Source of the DNA: Candidatus Woesearchaeota archaeon | Lineage (GTDB): Archaea; Nanobdellota; Nanobdellia; Woesearchaeales; JAFGLG01 | Direction: 5' to 3' | Length of the DNA stretch: 64,000 nucleotides | NCBI GenBank assembly: GCA_016928155.1 | Contig: JAFGLG010000009.1 | Location: forward strand, 123,688 to 187,687 | Shown: positions 1 to 12,200 of the stretch, piece after piece | How the letters are laid out: each line of letters begins with the position of its first letter | Position numbering within the stretch: the first letter of the stretch is position 1 | Translations under genes and position numbers: made by a program | Notes under the pieces: generated by a model | Databases searched by the model: none | What the model saw: only the letters and a program-made list of their open reading frames with translations | What the model was told of the DNA's origin: nothing

Positions 1-1
1 C

Positions 2-235
2 AGAGAAACCTTAGAATTAAGCGGATTGTCAGAAGAAATTTTAGTGACACAAAAAGATGATGAATACATAATTAATTTCTTTACAAAAGAAAGGTCAAAG
101 ATAGCAGAAAAAACAGGGAACAAATATCTCATACAACTTAATGAACAGATAGATTACCAAGACGGCGGATTCATAACATTGTCAGAGAGAGAGATTAAGC
201 AAGGCGAGGTAAGAAATGCAACAATATATTATTAA
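2..235 (+). CDS. C-terminal part of an unknown protein (5' end outside window)
   Basis: An open frame runs from the first bases of the window to a TAA at 233-235, so the visible 77 codons are the end of a longer gene; the only internal start is a TTG at 26. I do not recognise the family. The last ~65 residues align loosely with the end of the broken gene at 2457-3253: both have an I-x-T-x-x-D start, a K-x-GN core and end in REYAVYY/RNATIYY-like sequence. That suggests two paralogues flanking the FAD/cyclase gene. The stop overlaps by four bases with the stop of the convergent gene at 232. Confidence 0.6.
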   Translation, partial: RETLELSGLSEEILVTQKDDEYIINFFTKERSKIAEKTGNKYLIQLNEQIDYQDGGFITLSEREIKQGEVRNATIYY

Positions 236-2358
236 TATTTCATACCTTCTAATTTCTTCAGAGCAAGCTCGGCCCAAGCAGAAGTGATCCTGCCCTTGTC
301 CACACAATCATAAAAGCACTTATCATGCCCATCATCAAACCAATAATAAAGAACAGGCTCACCTTTCCAACCATCAGCCCCCTTCTTCGAAATAAGCCAC
401 CCCTTTGCCCTTTCCTGACTTGCCTCGCCCACACCTAAGCAATTCAATGCCAAGACCGCAGCGGAGGTATCAATAACTGAGCCATTCCAGCTGCCATCAT
501 CCTCCTGGGTATTAAGAATAAACTTTCCGGCCTTATCAACACTATCATGGAACCCCAAATCATGGAGCAACCTGACAGCATAAAAAGTGGTGATCATAAG
601 AGAAGGAAACCATTTGCCTCTCCAAAATCCCTTAGACTCCTGAGAGGATGCCACAAAAGCTGCACAAGCCTTAATCTCTGATGAAAAATTATCAGGGGAT
701 ATCTTGTTAAGAAGATAGCCAATATGCGCAGTTGCATCAATTGAAGGACCTTTCCAGTAAGGCGCCCTGCCTTTCTGTGTGGTAAGAAAAGCTCCGTGCT
801 CAACATTGTAAAATAATTCCTTAAGCCTCTGTAAGCTGTACTTCAAAAAAGCCTTATCTTCACCGAACTCATACAAGCCTTCAATAACCAAAGCACTATC
901 CTCGGCAGTGACACCAACTCCATGCTGGTACTCCCACAAACCATCTTTAGAGATATATATCAAATAATCTCTAAGAGAAGCATCATGATTGGCCTTAAGA
1001 ATGAGCCCATAAAAAGCTATGTCGCCTTCCTCCTTTGTGCAACGATAGACCGGCTTGTCTGCCATATCAAACACAGAAGCTCTCACCAGATAATCTGACC
1101 TAAACTTGGAGCATACATCTTCCCTCTCAAGATACCTCCTGACACCCCTGCCAGATATCTTACCAGCATTGAGGGCTGCCCTCATGCCATAAGGCATCAT
1201 GGAATCAACATCAATGTATTCCCCAGAAATGAAAATCCTTTCAGAAGGCCTCTTCACCTTACCTATATCCTCTTTCATCCTCAAAAAACTCTCATCAATC
1301 ACGGGGCCCACAAAAGGCCAATAATGCACATCAGAAAAAACCAGCACTTCTCTCCCTACAGGACCTATATTCAACTTGGAAAGGCAATCCGACGATGTCT
1401 CTGTCAGCTTATCCTCAGATAAACATCTCACACCCTCACATTTCTCACCAGCAAAATACACAAGAAACAAAGTATGGTCAGCTTTCCTCTGCTGCATCAC
1501 AGTACTTGAAGCAAGATCAGGGGTGACAATGTAAGAAAAATCCTTGAAATCCACGTCCTTAAAACAAAGAGCGACAACAATGCCTGAGCCATATCCCAAT
1601 GATGCAAGCAGTGAATCAGGAGGTTTATATCCCACCAGATCTGCTGCAATAGGGGCAGGAACTGTGATTATGACCGCCTTTGCGAAAATGGATCTCACTA
1701 AACCATCGTTATCAAAAATCACCTGGACATTGCCCCCAAATTCCTGGACCAAAAGGACATCAGCTGAAAAATGAATCCTATCCTTCAATACATCCATAAA
1801 ACCATCAATCACTATTGAATTCCCAGCCACACAGTAAGGTGATGAGAAATTGACAAAGGCATCACCCTGCCTGATAGGCAGATATTCTCTGATATCACCT
1901 GGGTGGATGACCTGAAAAAAGGAATTCAAAATCTTGTACAAATTATTAGGAAGATTGCCTGCAGATATCTTGCCAGACCTGAAATCATCAATTATTCTCA
2001 TATCCTCTGGATCTAAACCAATACCCCTTAAACAACCCAAGACAGAATCACTGAAAAAAACAGACCCTTTATGCAATATTCCAATATCCTTTGAGGATGG
2101 CAACACCTTACATTTCATATCAAAAGGCACCCACCTCTTATCAAAAGCAAAAACAGAACCCAAATCATAATAAATCCCATGCTGTGAGCGAGTCAATATC
2201 CTGCCACCTGGGACCAGGGCCTTCTCAAGAACAAGAATCTCTTTGTCCTTCAACTCAAAAGCGGCATTCAAACCAGAAAGACCTGCGCCGATAATAACCA
2301 CATCATAGACCCTGCCTGGATCAATCTGACTTGAACATAGAGCATTATTGATTTTCAT
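232..2358 (-). CDS. FAD-dependent amine oxidase/desaturase-like protein fused to a terpene-cyclase-like alpha-toroid
   Basis: About 708 residues. The N-terminal half starts with a dinucleotide-binding motif (VVIIGAGLSGLNAAFEL, then LEKALVPGGRI), as in flavin amine oxidases and phytoene-desaturase-like enzymes, and has a late FAD-binding segment (ISGEYIDVDSMMPYGMRAAL). From about residue 440 it changes to alpha-helical repeats like those of squalene/hopene cyclases and prenyltransferases, with QW-type motifs (TQEDDGSWNGS, KKGADGWKGE). A classical cyclase DxDD motif is not evident. ATG at 2358 is preferred over TTG 2382 because a GGGGG motif sits just before it and a TTTATAC TATA-like box lies about 20 bp upstream. 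The substrate is unknown; an isoprenoid or aromatic-prenyl product is inference. Confidence 0.75.
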   Translation of the reverse strand: MKINNALCSSQIDPGRVYDVVIIGAGLSGLNAAFELKDKEILVLEKALVPGGRILTRSQHGIYYDLGSVFAFDKRWVPFDMKCKVLPSSKDIGILHKGSVFFSDSVLGCLRGIGLDPEDMRIIDDFRSGKISAGNLPNNLYKILNSFFQVIHPGDIREYLPIRQGDAFVNFSSPYCVAGNSIVIDGFMDVLKDRIHFSADVLLVQEFGGNVQVIFDNDGLVRSIFAKAVIITVPAPIAADLVGYKPPDSLLASLGYGSGIVVALCFKDVDFKDFSYIVTPDLASSTVMQQRKADHTLFLVYFAGEKCEGVRCLSEDKLTETSSDCLSKLNIGPVGREVLVFSDVHYWPFVGPVIDESFLRMKEDIGKVKRPSERIFISGEYIDVDSMMPYGMRAALNAGKISGRGVRRYLEREDVCSKFRSDYLVRASVFDMADKPVYRCTKEEGDIAFYGLILKANHDASLRDYLIYISKDGLWEYQHGVGVTAEDSALVIEGLYEFGEDKAFLKYSLQRLKELFYNVEHGAFLTTQKGRAPYWKGPSIDATAHIGYLLNKISPDNFSSEIKACAAFVASSQESKGFWRGKWFPSLMITTFYAVRLLHDLGFHDSVDKAGKFILNTQEDDGSWNGSVIDTSAAVLALNCLGVGEASQERAKGWLISKKGADGWKGEPVLYYWFDDGHDKCFYDCVDKGRITSAWAELALKKLEGMKY

Positions 2359-2427
2359 CCCCCAACCATAAGTATAAATCAATATTTATTAAGATTACTG
2401 GCTTATATCATTCCAAATCCAATAACC

Positions 2428-2436
2428 TATATAAAG
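2428..2436 (+). promoter_or_regulatory. TATA box for the gene starting at 2457
   Basis: TATATAAAG lies 25 bp before ATG 2457 in the 98-bp gap between divergent genes. The spacing predicts a leaderless transcript, so the promoter looks intact although the gene is broken. Confidence 0.65.
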
Positions 2437-2456
2437 GCCAGAAGAGTGACAATATC

Positions 2457-3253
2457 ATGGATGAGTGGCAAGAAAAAATTGAATTCCACAAGAAGATCTT
2501 CAAGATAGAGCCAAATAAAATACTGGAACAATTTGAAGACCTGATGAGATCATCAAAAGCTCTTAATTTAGAATGCTCATACAAGATTGGGGAAAAAATC
2601 CATGCAACAAGGCTCATTGCATTATGTCAAGATGTCAACAGACAAAACCCCCAAGTAATATTTGATACATATTTCAACTACATAAACAAATTATCGGAAT
2701 CCGGAGCAAAAATCAACCTTAGCCTTATAAAGGGCATATTTGGAAAAATATCGACCTAAACAAGATACATAAGGTTTTCTTAGGAATAGATTTAAAAGAA
2801 GAACTAAAAGAAAGCAGAGTGTAACTATATTTCAAGATATACAATTGGCCAGAAAAAATAAGCAAATTAATTGAAATATCACAATTCCGGGAAGTTTACA
2901 CACATAAAGAGCTATTATTTGGGATAGATTTCAAATTTGACGGCACAACAAAACTAAAAGTATATCCTGATCTAAGCAATGAAGTGATACTAAACATAGT
3001 CAGAAACAGGATAGGCCGAATACCAGAAGAGATAGAAAGCCTGATGAATCAGAAAATGCATATAACCCCAAGAGATGGAGATATGATACTGGCTTTTAAG
3101 ACAGACAATACCCTTGAATTAGCAAAAAAATTAGGGAATCAAAAACTCATGGAAATGCAAGAAAAAAACTGTTCAAAATATAAACAAGTGATAATCGGAT
3201 TCAAATTGAAAGAAATAAAAGAAAAAAACAGAGAATATGCTGTGTATTATTGA
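2457..3253 (+). pseudogene. Frameshifted and nonsense-interrupted gene, possibly ABBA-prenyltransferase-like
   Basis: Frame 1 from ATG 2457 encodes 100 residues ending at TAA 2757. Reading continues smoothly in another frame from an A-run near 2744-2748 (IDLNKIHKVFLGIDLKEELK), hits a TAA at 2822-2824 exactly between KESRV and LYFKIY, then stays open to 3253. One missing or extra base plus one point change would restore a single ~265-residue protein. The recurring G-I-D-(L/F)-K...K-(L)-Y-F/P units (residues near 2783 and 2921) resemble the repeated beta-alpha elements of ABBA aromatic prenyltransferases; that assignment is weak. A GTG at 2984 could in principle restart translation. Either genuine decay or two sequencing errors. 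Confidence 0.6.
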
Positions 3254-3270
3254 TCAAACTTCATATCTAA

Positions 3271-6200
3271 TCACAAAAACTCCTTCATGACCTCATCAAC
3301 CTCATCCCTTGACCAACCCCTGCTGATCAGGACAGCCCTGATATGGTCGGGGTTGAAGCCTTTGGTGTAGAGATCAAGGACAGATGAGCGCGCAGCACCC
3401 ATATCCTTAGGATGACCGAAGAGACCATGCTTATCAAGCTCAGAATCGATGCTCTGATGCATGCCTTTCATTGCTTCATCAATCATCTCAGGCTTCCAGC
3501 CGCAGTTGATCAAAGCTGTCCTGAGCTGCTGCTCAGTAAAACCATTCTCCCATAAGGACTCATAGACCTGAGGCAGGCCTTCCTTCAATGCTCCGGATGA
3601 GGAAGGCTTTGAAAGCCGGGCAAATGCGATATCAGCATAAAGCCTGTCCATCACCTCTGAAAAAGCCTTGACAATGGTTTCTCTCGGATAACCCATCCTC
3701 AAAAGCACAGGTATTATCATCTTCTCAGTGTCACCCTTATGCCAGTTGGCCCTGAAAAACTTCTGCAGAGTGTGAGCAAGCTCCAGCTCATCATCAGTGG
3801 CCTTGAAACCATGCTCCTTGACCCCTCTTTCCAGATCCGATATCATCATGAAGACATAATCCACTTCCTGAGGGCTCCAGCCATGCATGACAACAGCCTT
3901 CCTTATCATGTCCTCCTTGAATCCAGAAGAGAGCTGCTGATATATGTAATTGAAGAGCAAAGTCACTTCCCTCCTGACACCTGCCAGAGTCACGGCAGCA
4001 CTGCCTGCTCCGGGCTTTGCAGCTGCCAGAGAAGCCGGCGCTTTATGGAAAATCTTCTCCCTCTCAAGATAGACCCCCACTCCTGCGCCAAGCAGAACAA
4101 TTATCAGTATCAATATTATTATCGGCCAGAACCAGCTGAATCCTGAAGGAGCCTCGACAACCTGGCAAGGCCTGCAAGGACCGCCACAATCAACACCAGA
4201 CTCTCCCTGATTCTGGATACCATCAGAGCATGAGACCTTCGGAGCACAAGCAGCACATGGGCCGCCACAATCAATGCCTGACTCACCCTGATTCCTGATC
4301 CCATCATAGCATGTAGCTGCAGGAGCAGGCAAATCAGAACATGGCTGGCATGGACCGCCACAATCAATGCCTGACTCACCCTGATTCCTGACCCCATCAT
4401 AGCAGGATGGGGCTACAGACGGAGCCTTCGGAGCACAAGCAGCACATGGGCCGCCACAATCAATGCCTGCTTCCAACTGGTTCTGGATACCATCAGAGCA
4501 TGTCGGCCTGACAAAAGCGCTTCCGCCGCCTTTCAGGACAAGAGGAGAACCCCCCTTCATTACCAATGGAGAACCACCAGTAGACTGCTGGCAATCCGGA
4601 TCATCTGAATCTATGTATCCATCAAAGTCATCATCAATCCCATTAGTGCATTTCTCAGTGACTGAATTGTCGAACACCAAAAGGAATGCAGACAATGAAT
4701 TTACATTGACAGCGAACTGGCCTGAAGAAACAAGAGTCGTGGGCGTCTTCCTTGAGGCATAATCCACAGTACCATTATAATCAAACTGCCAGATCTTATA
4801 CTTAGATGAATCCGGGTATGAATCATTATAGAAGCCTAGTGTGAATGGCTTCGTGAATATGGACTCATTCTCCACAGAGAACTCAGCTGCATCAACCGAG
4901 GAATATCTCAATCCAGGCCCAAGCAGCATGGAACTGTTGGCAAAAGAGGAAGCAGCCATATCATTCACAGTTATATTGGGAGTCATGGAAGATGCGACAT
5001 TCTTCATGTACAGGTATGACCGTCCATCAGCGCTCACAATCCTGAGATTGTAATTGCCGCTGGCAGGCACAAAGAACTCATTCTTACCTGAGACTGCAGT
5101 AAAAGGCGAGCTTGGAAGCTCTGCGTCTGTAGTCAGGTTAAGGACATGGACAGTGGCAGTCTGATCGGTGTTTATTATTATGCTTGAAGCGCCGCAATCC
5201 GAGACTGAAAATGATGCAGTATCAGTGACCCTGTTGCCCTGAGAATCATTGGCCCAGAAAACAACATTATAACTGCCGACAGGCAAAATAGGTATGCCTG
5301 ACACAAGGGTATCATAATAAGCATACTCATCAACAATAACACCCAGCGGAACAGGCCTTGGAGTGAAGAATGAACTGTCCAAGTAGGCTTTGAGAGTCCC
5401 TGAAGATGTTGATATGTTCGCATGCAAAGAGATATCGTACAGTGTCCTAAGACTTGCCACCAATGTGAGATTGTCACCGAGACAGATGCTGGAATGGACT
5501 GTGCTGAAATCATAAAGCGCGAGAGGCGAGGTGCTGTAGATGAATGAAAGATTCCTCGTGTCAGTGCTGAAATTGACATACCCGACTGTCTCATGGCCGA
5601 AGTCAGTCACATTGACCGGATAAGATCTCAGTCTCGTGGCATTTGTGTGCACTATCGGCAGTATGGCATGACCATCTGAATCAGTCACACCGACAGAGGA
5701 AGCAAGCGCAACATTCCTATCAGGCACAGGGCCTGAAGTGCTGTTAATCAGCCTGAACGGATAATACCTTGTTACAGTCGATGTGGCAGGCCAGCGCAGC
5801 AGGCTGTTAATCAACATGCCACCATAGAGCGTTATGTCAGAGTTCTCAGCAACAAACAATGACAATCTTGAGTCTGATGCATTGAAGACAGACACACCGG
5901 ACATGTTGAGCAGGTTGAAATAAGAATCCTGCGATGACATATATGAATCTGAGGTCAGGCGCACATTATTCAGAGTGGAAGAGGCCATCGAAGCCCTTGA
6001 ACCTGCAAAGCCGATGTAATTATTCGGAGCAGTCACATTGATGAAGAAAATATTAGCACCCGCCTGGGCCTGTATGAGTGCAGATTGTATGGCCTTATCC
6101 ACACAGATGACAGTCCTGTCTATGTTCCATACACCAGCAGGATTATTGCAGTTCAGATCGCCCTGCTCGAAAACCAGCGGTGTCGAGTTCAGGAAAGTGA

Positions 6201-9200
6201 ACTGGCCCAGATAGATCGAGGATACATTCACCCTGAATGCATCTGCTATCGAATCATTTGTAGTGACAATGACAGGCCTGATATAACCATCTGAGTCAGT
6301 CACCCCTGTCTTCATGACAGACGATGAGTTATAGACCTTCATGGTGACCCCCGGCAGAGGATTCTGCCTGCCCGGTGTCATGAGCCTGATCGGATATGCC
6401 CTTTCCACAGATGAATTAGGCCTGAAACTGACTGAACCGAAAGCCAATGAACCCTTCAGGAAAACCCTTGCCCCATCCATGACACTGAAGCTGCCAAGCG
6501 TGCTCTGCTCATAGGATTCGACTGATGATGAAGAGTGCATATTGACATGGCTGAAAACTGAACCACCCATATAGACCACAGATGAGCCATATGACCTGAG
6601 AGCATCAAGCGAAGAGCCGACAACATAAGTCCTGGAATCCATGAATGAATGGAGATTCACATGTGACACATCAGACCCGCGGATATCCAGCCGGACATTG
6701 CTGCCAGGAGAGTATATATCCTGTATCGTGAAAGTGACATTGCTTCCGGATGATATATTATCAAAGAGCAGGTCCTTCCTCTTCTCGGAATACACAGTCA
6801 GGTCAGCAAGGGTGGAATTCACCACATAATTATTAGAGGCCTGCCTAGCAACCAGCTCAAGCTCCCTGAATGTCGTATTACTGAGATAAGCATGGAAATG
6901 ATCATTGGTGAGGTTCCTGTCAACGTCAGTGAAATCATTGAAATCCATCAACCCGAAATAATAATTGTTCCCGTTCTCCAGGATCAGCCTGTTGAAGCTG
7001 ACATTATCCAGCCTCAGTGTCCCTGAATCAGACACCCTGAAATTCACATTACCTATATCTGTATCGGACAGATTAGCAGACAGGCTTGATGAGGATGAGC
7101 CTATCTCATCAGTGACCACGGAATTATGGAAATCCTCAAGCACGATGTTGTTGTTGCCATTGGAGTCTATCGTAAGATTCCCTATTGTCGAGTTGACGGC
7201 GATGAGCGTGGCATTATCAGCCAAGAGGACATCTGTGAAATTAGACCTGATGAATCTGGCATAAGCGCTCCCGACAATCTCCACATCAACTGTTATGTCC
7301 TCATCGACACAGAGAGCCAGGGTGTCTATCACCCAAGGATCAGAAGACGGAGAGCATGGACCTATGCCGAACATGCCGGTGACCCACGGCGTGCCATTCA
7401 CAAAGAGGTCAGCAGGCAGTATCTTCACCCTATAGCTGAATGACGGCTCAACTGATGAAGTGTCCCAAACATAGGTGTACTGGCCGGATGACGGCTGACC
7501 TGTTATGGCTGTAATGTTAGTCCATGTAATATTATCTGCCGAATAGAACAGATAGAAACTAGCCGCATCTGCATCAGGATCAGTATAATTCCATCTTATC
7601 GTAACATTGTCCGAATAAATCCGGCCTACAACAGGAAGATCCACACCCGTGATATTCGGGGGCAAGTTATTCGCGTTGACCTGCATCACAATATTTGTCC
7701 TTGTGATGTTATCTGTGACAAGCACATAAGCAGTCCTCGGATAGGAATCAGGATAAGAGCAGGCAATGGCAATATCGGCATTGTCTGAACCGGTCGGGAT
7801 CAATGCAGTGTCCCACTCAGGCAGGCCATGGACATCACAGTCATACCTGTACCATATATCATCAGAATCAGCATCCCAGACAGTCAGGTTCAGCCAGACA
7901 TCCTCCCCTGGCAATGCAGGCCTGGCATTTGTGACACTGCTCTCAATGTAAGGCGGGGCGTTGCCCACAGGCATCAAAGTCGAATTCTCATATGTAAGAT
8001 CCTGATTTGAATAATTATCTGCGGGAGAGACAGCGCATTTCAGGGTATCATCCTTCCTGAAGATGAAACTGTTCCTGTTAGCTGCAGTCAGGGGAAAGTT
8101 GAAAATGGTGCGGTTTGTCTGGCCAGCCATCAACTGGTAGCTGCCGGCTGTCCTATTCAGCTTATACCACATGAATAAGGCGGCGGATTCATCCTCAAGA
8201 TCCCCGTCAGGATCAACATAATCATACTTGCACTCGAAAACTGACACTGAAGACATCTCAGAGACGACAGTGTCCTGGCCATAATTGGCAAATGAAGTGC
8301 GCCTGATATCCCCGGTAGAGACCTCATAATCATTGTCTAGGTCTGCATATAACGGCTCACCGTCATCAAACACACTGTCCTTGTCCTTATCAAAATACCT
8401 GTCAAGCTGATGGAAAGCCAAAAGCAGACCAGCTCCCGGGGTGCCTGAGACAATATTGTCTCCGCCGAACACAATTGACCCGGCACCATATTCCGGATCA
8501 GGATCATAAAGCCTGATATCCCCTGCTGAGACATCGCCTGACTCATCAAGGTCATTATATATCGGCTCATGATCTGAATAAGTCGCATTGATATACGGAT
8601 CTATGGAATTGACAAAACCGACAGTATAAGCAAATGACTTCAGAGACGAGCTTACATTTATTATGCAACTCAGAGGGAAAACCTCCTCCCCGGCATCATA
8701 CCTGAAGTTACCATTTGTATCAGAGACGATGCAGTCTCCAGGGGTGTACACGCCGGTCTTGCTGCTAGGATAATATTTCTGATCAGTCGACTCAAATTTG
8801 ACCAGAACTACACCGATATCTGAATCCGGAGGATCATAAACACCATTGGAATTTGAGTCAATCACAATCAGCTCCCCGCCTGTGTAGTTGCCGCTTGAAT
8901 CCCCATCGACATACCTCTCAACTGAGAAGCCGCGCAACGGGAATCCTATATCAGTCCTGAAATCAGAATCAGGGAAGAGCTCTTCCTGGCTCTCATAAGT
9001 GGCAGGTCCGATCCTGACATTGGCCGCGTCGGGCGCATGGTTTATCGAGATGTTCTTCGACATCACATCACAGACACCTGAAACACTGCACAGGCCGAAA
9101 TAGACTGTAACATCATCAAATTTGGCGAAATTCGAAGAAGTGCAGTCAGGCCTTGATGCGTTTGTCGTGCCTGAAGGCGATGGGGCATAGCAGAACATAT

Positions 9201-12200
9201 GATTCTGGCCGCAGCCATCATCAAGCGTGATATTGGGGCTATCACATACATACATCACGAACCTTGTAGCATAGTTCGCAGACCATTCAAGAGAGAAGTT
9301 CAGGACCTCGCCGGTATTGAACAGAGTATTGTTGTCATACATGCCAAATCCTGACAGAGTCCTAACCGATGTGTTTGTGATCCCAAAATGATTGGCCGGG
9401 ACCGGGACAGCATTCGGCACTGAATCCTCCCATGTGGTGTTGAACCCGTCATAAGCAGAGACATTGCAAGTCCAATTCCACCCCAATGTGAGCCATGATG
9501 AGGTCAGCTTCTGGGCAGCCGGGGGATACTTGGTGCCGTTCAGATACCATGTGAAGTTTATCTGGAGAGGATCGCTGTCTGCATCAACAGCTGTGTAATT
9601 GCAGATGTAATAATCTGTGTGATTATCCAGCCAGACATCCAATACAGGCAATGCATTCTGGATCACTTCAACTGATGAATTATAGAATATGGAAGACTTC
9701 AAACCATAAACATCCTTAGGCTTCACACCGCAGAAAACAGCATCATACCTGCTGAACTTCTGCGTCTGCTGATTGCTGAGTGTCGAGGCATTATAAGGCA
9801 GCTTATTGAAGACACCATTATTATCATATGATATGAACCACCCGAATTCTGTCTGATGATCATCCACATCCTGGAAAATGGTATCAGAGCTGTTATAATC
9901 ATAGCTGCAGTTCAAGGTGGTCCCGGCATCAAAGTAGTAAGGATCAACGACCGATGAATCCAGAGCAGTCATGTTGAATGGATTTGACTTAGGCTCATGA
10001 TTCACATAGAAAACATCATCATAATTGCCTGAGCATTCATTATCCTCATCACAGAGCATCATATAATATCCCTGGGACCCATTGTCAGATGATCTTGTGG
10101 TATAATTGAAACTTATTGGATATGCAGAAGCAAGGCTTCCCTGATAGATAGTGCGATCTATGCAGCCTGTCGGCTGGATAAATGGGGAATCACAGACAAT
10201 CAGCCTGACCTCAGAGCCATCATCCTGCCAAAAGACATCGAAAGGCAATACAGAACCCTCATTCCAGGGATTATAGAATGTTGAAGGCTCATAAACAAAT
10301 GTGATGCTGGGTGTTGTCGTCGCCGGAGGCACATCAGAGATGTTGAGAGTGCCAGATGATGCACTGTGGCCATAAACCCATTCATCATGGGGTGTCACAG
10401 AACAATACCACTGGTCGCCTATCTCTATATTGCCATTTGTCATGATGCTGTAATTCCTGGACAGATTCGTGTTGTCATAGCTGAAATACAAGCCGAATGC
10501 GGTGTCAGAAGCACGCTTCACGAACCAGTCAATCCTGAACTTCGAGATATTGCTGTCCGGATCTGCTCCAGTATAGCTGCAGTTAAGGTTATCAGACTCC
10601 AGATACAGCAAGTCCCCATTCATGTCTGTTATGCTGACAGATGTCGTGTTCGGCCTCTGATTATAAAAAACACTCCCCCCAACCCATGTGAGACCAGAAC
10701 ACTCATAGCTTTCATCACAGACAATAACAGTATAATTCTCTGAACCGGCTGAACCGAAAGGAACAGTGTAAGTCGCTGTAATCGGATCAGCAGAATCCAG
10801 GGCATGAGACTCATGGAAAGTTCTGGCCTTGCATCCAGAAGCGAAAGCGCCCTGACTGTCGCATATATACAAATAGACAGCATCGTTATCCTCATCTATC
10901 CAGTCCACTGTAAAGGTTATGTTCTCATATTCGCTGGTCATTGATGCATCTGACGACGTGTCTGTAACCTTATGAACCCTGGGCTTGCCATAATCATTGG
11001 CCACAAGATGAGCGGCAGATGAATTAACTGGGGTCCCGGAAGACCATGCATCTGAAGGAGTTGCTTCACATACCCAGTAATCACCATACAAGGTGTTGCC
11101 ATGCGACAGGTATTGGGTATTGGCAGTATTGTAGAGCACATAACCACCAGCACCCCTCTTCAGATACCATCTGTAGGTGATGCCCAATTTTGTTGAAGCA
11201 TTATCATCCTGGTCAGCCAGTGTGACGCTGCAGTTCAGGTTGTCAGATTCATTGGCTCCTGACGGCAAGATCTCAATTGACTGGACCTGCGGCTGATGAT
11301 TCACAGTGAAGTTGCCCATTGATTCTCCTGGCAGTGTCTCAAAATTAGAGCAGAGCCAGTTGCCACCAACCTTGCCACCTGTGTCATCACAGATCATGAT
11401 CCAATAATGCATAGTACCATTGTCAGATGGCTGGACTGTATATTCAAGCTCGAGAGTCCTGTCAGATGTCCAAGCCTGATAGACATACTGTGAACCTGGG
11501 TACAGGCAACCGGTCTTGTCGATGGTCGAGTTAGAGCAGATATATACCTGGACCTGCTCATTCGGGTCAGCATCATCTTCCCACTCGATGCTGAAAGTGA
11601 CCTTGTCGCCCACATTAGTCCTGCCGACAGAATCATCAGAGTAAGAGACAATGTAAGGGGCTAATCCTCCCTGGCCATCATCTGTGGTGATAGTGACCCA
11701 TGGAGTTGAGTACTGGTCACCATAGACATGATCATCGAAAGGAGTGATGCGGCACTGCCACTGGTCGCCGGGTAGGGTGTTACCGTGCGCAACATAAACA
11801 TGACTCGGAGCCTGATACGGATATTCCTGGCCATTCCTTATTACATACCATAAGATGTCAGATGTGACATTGTTCGGCCATTCTGCATCAGTCACATTCT
11901 GCACTTCACAGAAGAGATTCGAGTAATCAGGATAAGTCGAAGGCCTTGAGATATAGGTTATGTTCAATGAAGGATGAGTGTAAGTCGATCCATCCTGCGC
12001 GATGTACAATGTCCTCTTGCTCCCCAGTATCATCCTCGGCAGATAAACATAATAGATGCCCCTATCTGTCGTCAAAGTCAGTATCTGGGGCTTGGTTGTG
12101 TTGGCTGTCACAGAGACAGAAAGGTTGCCATCATCATTCTTCTGGTTCAGGTCATAGAAGAACAATGTATCATCCATATAACCAAGACTGTCCGATGAGC

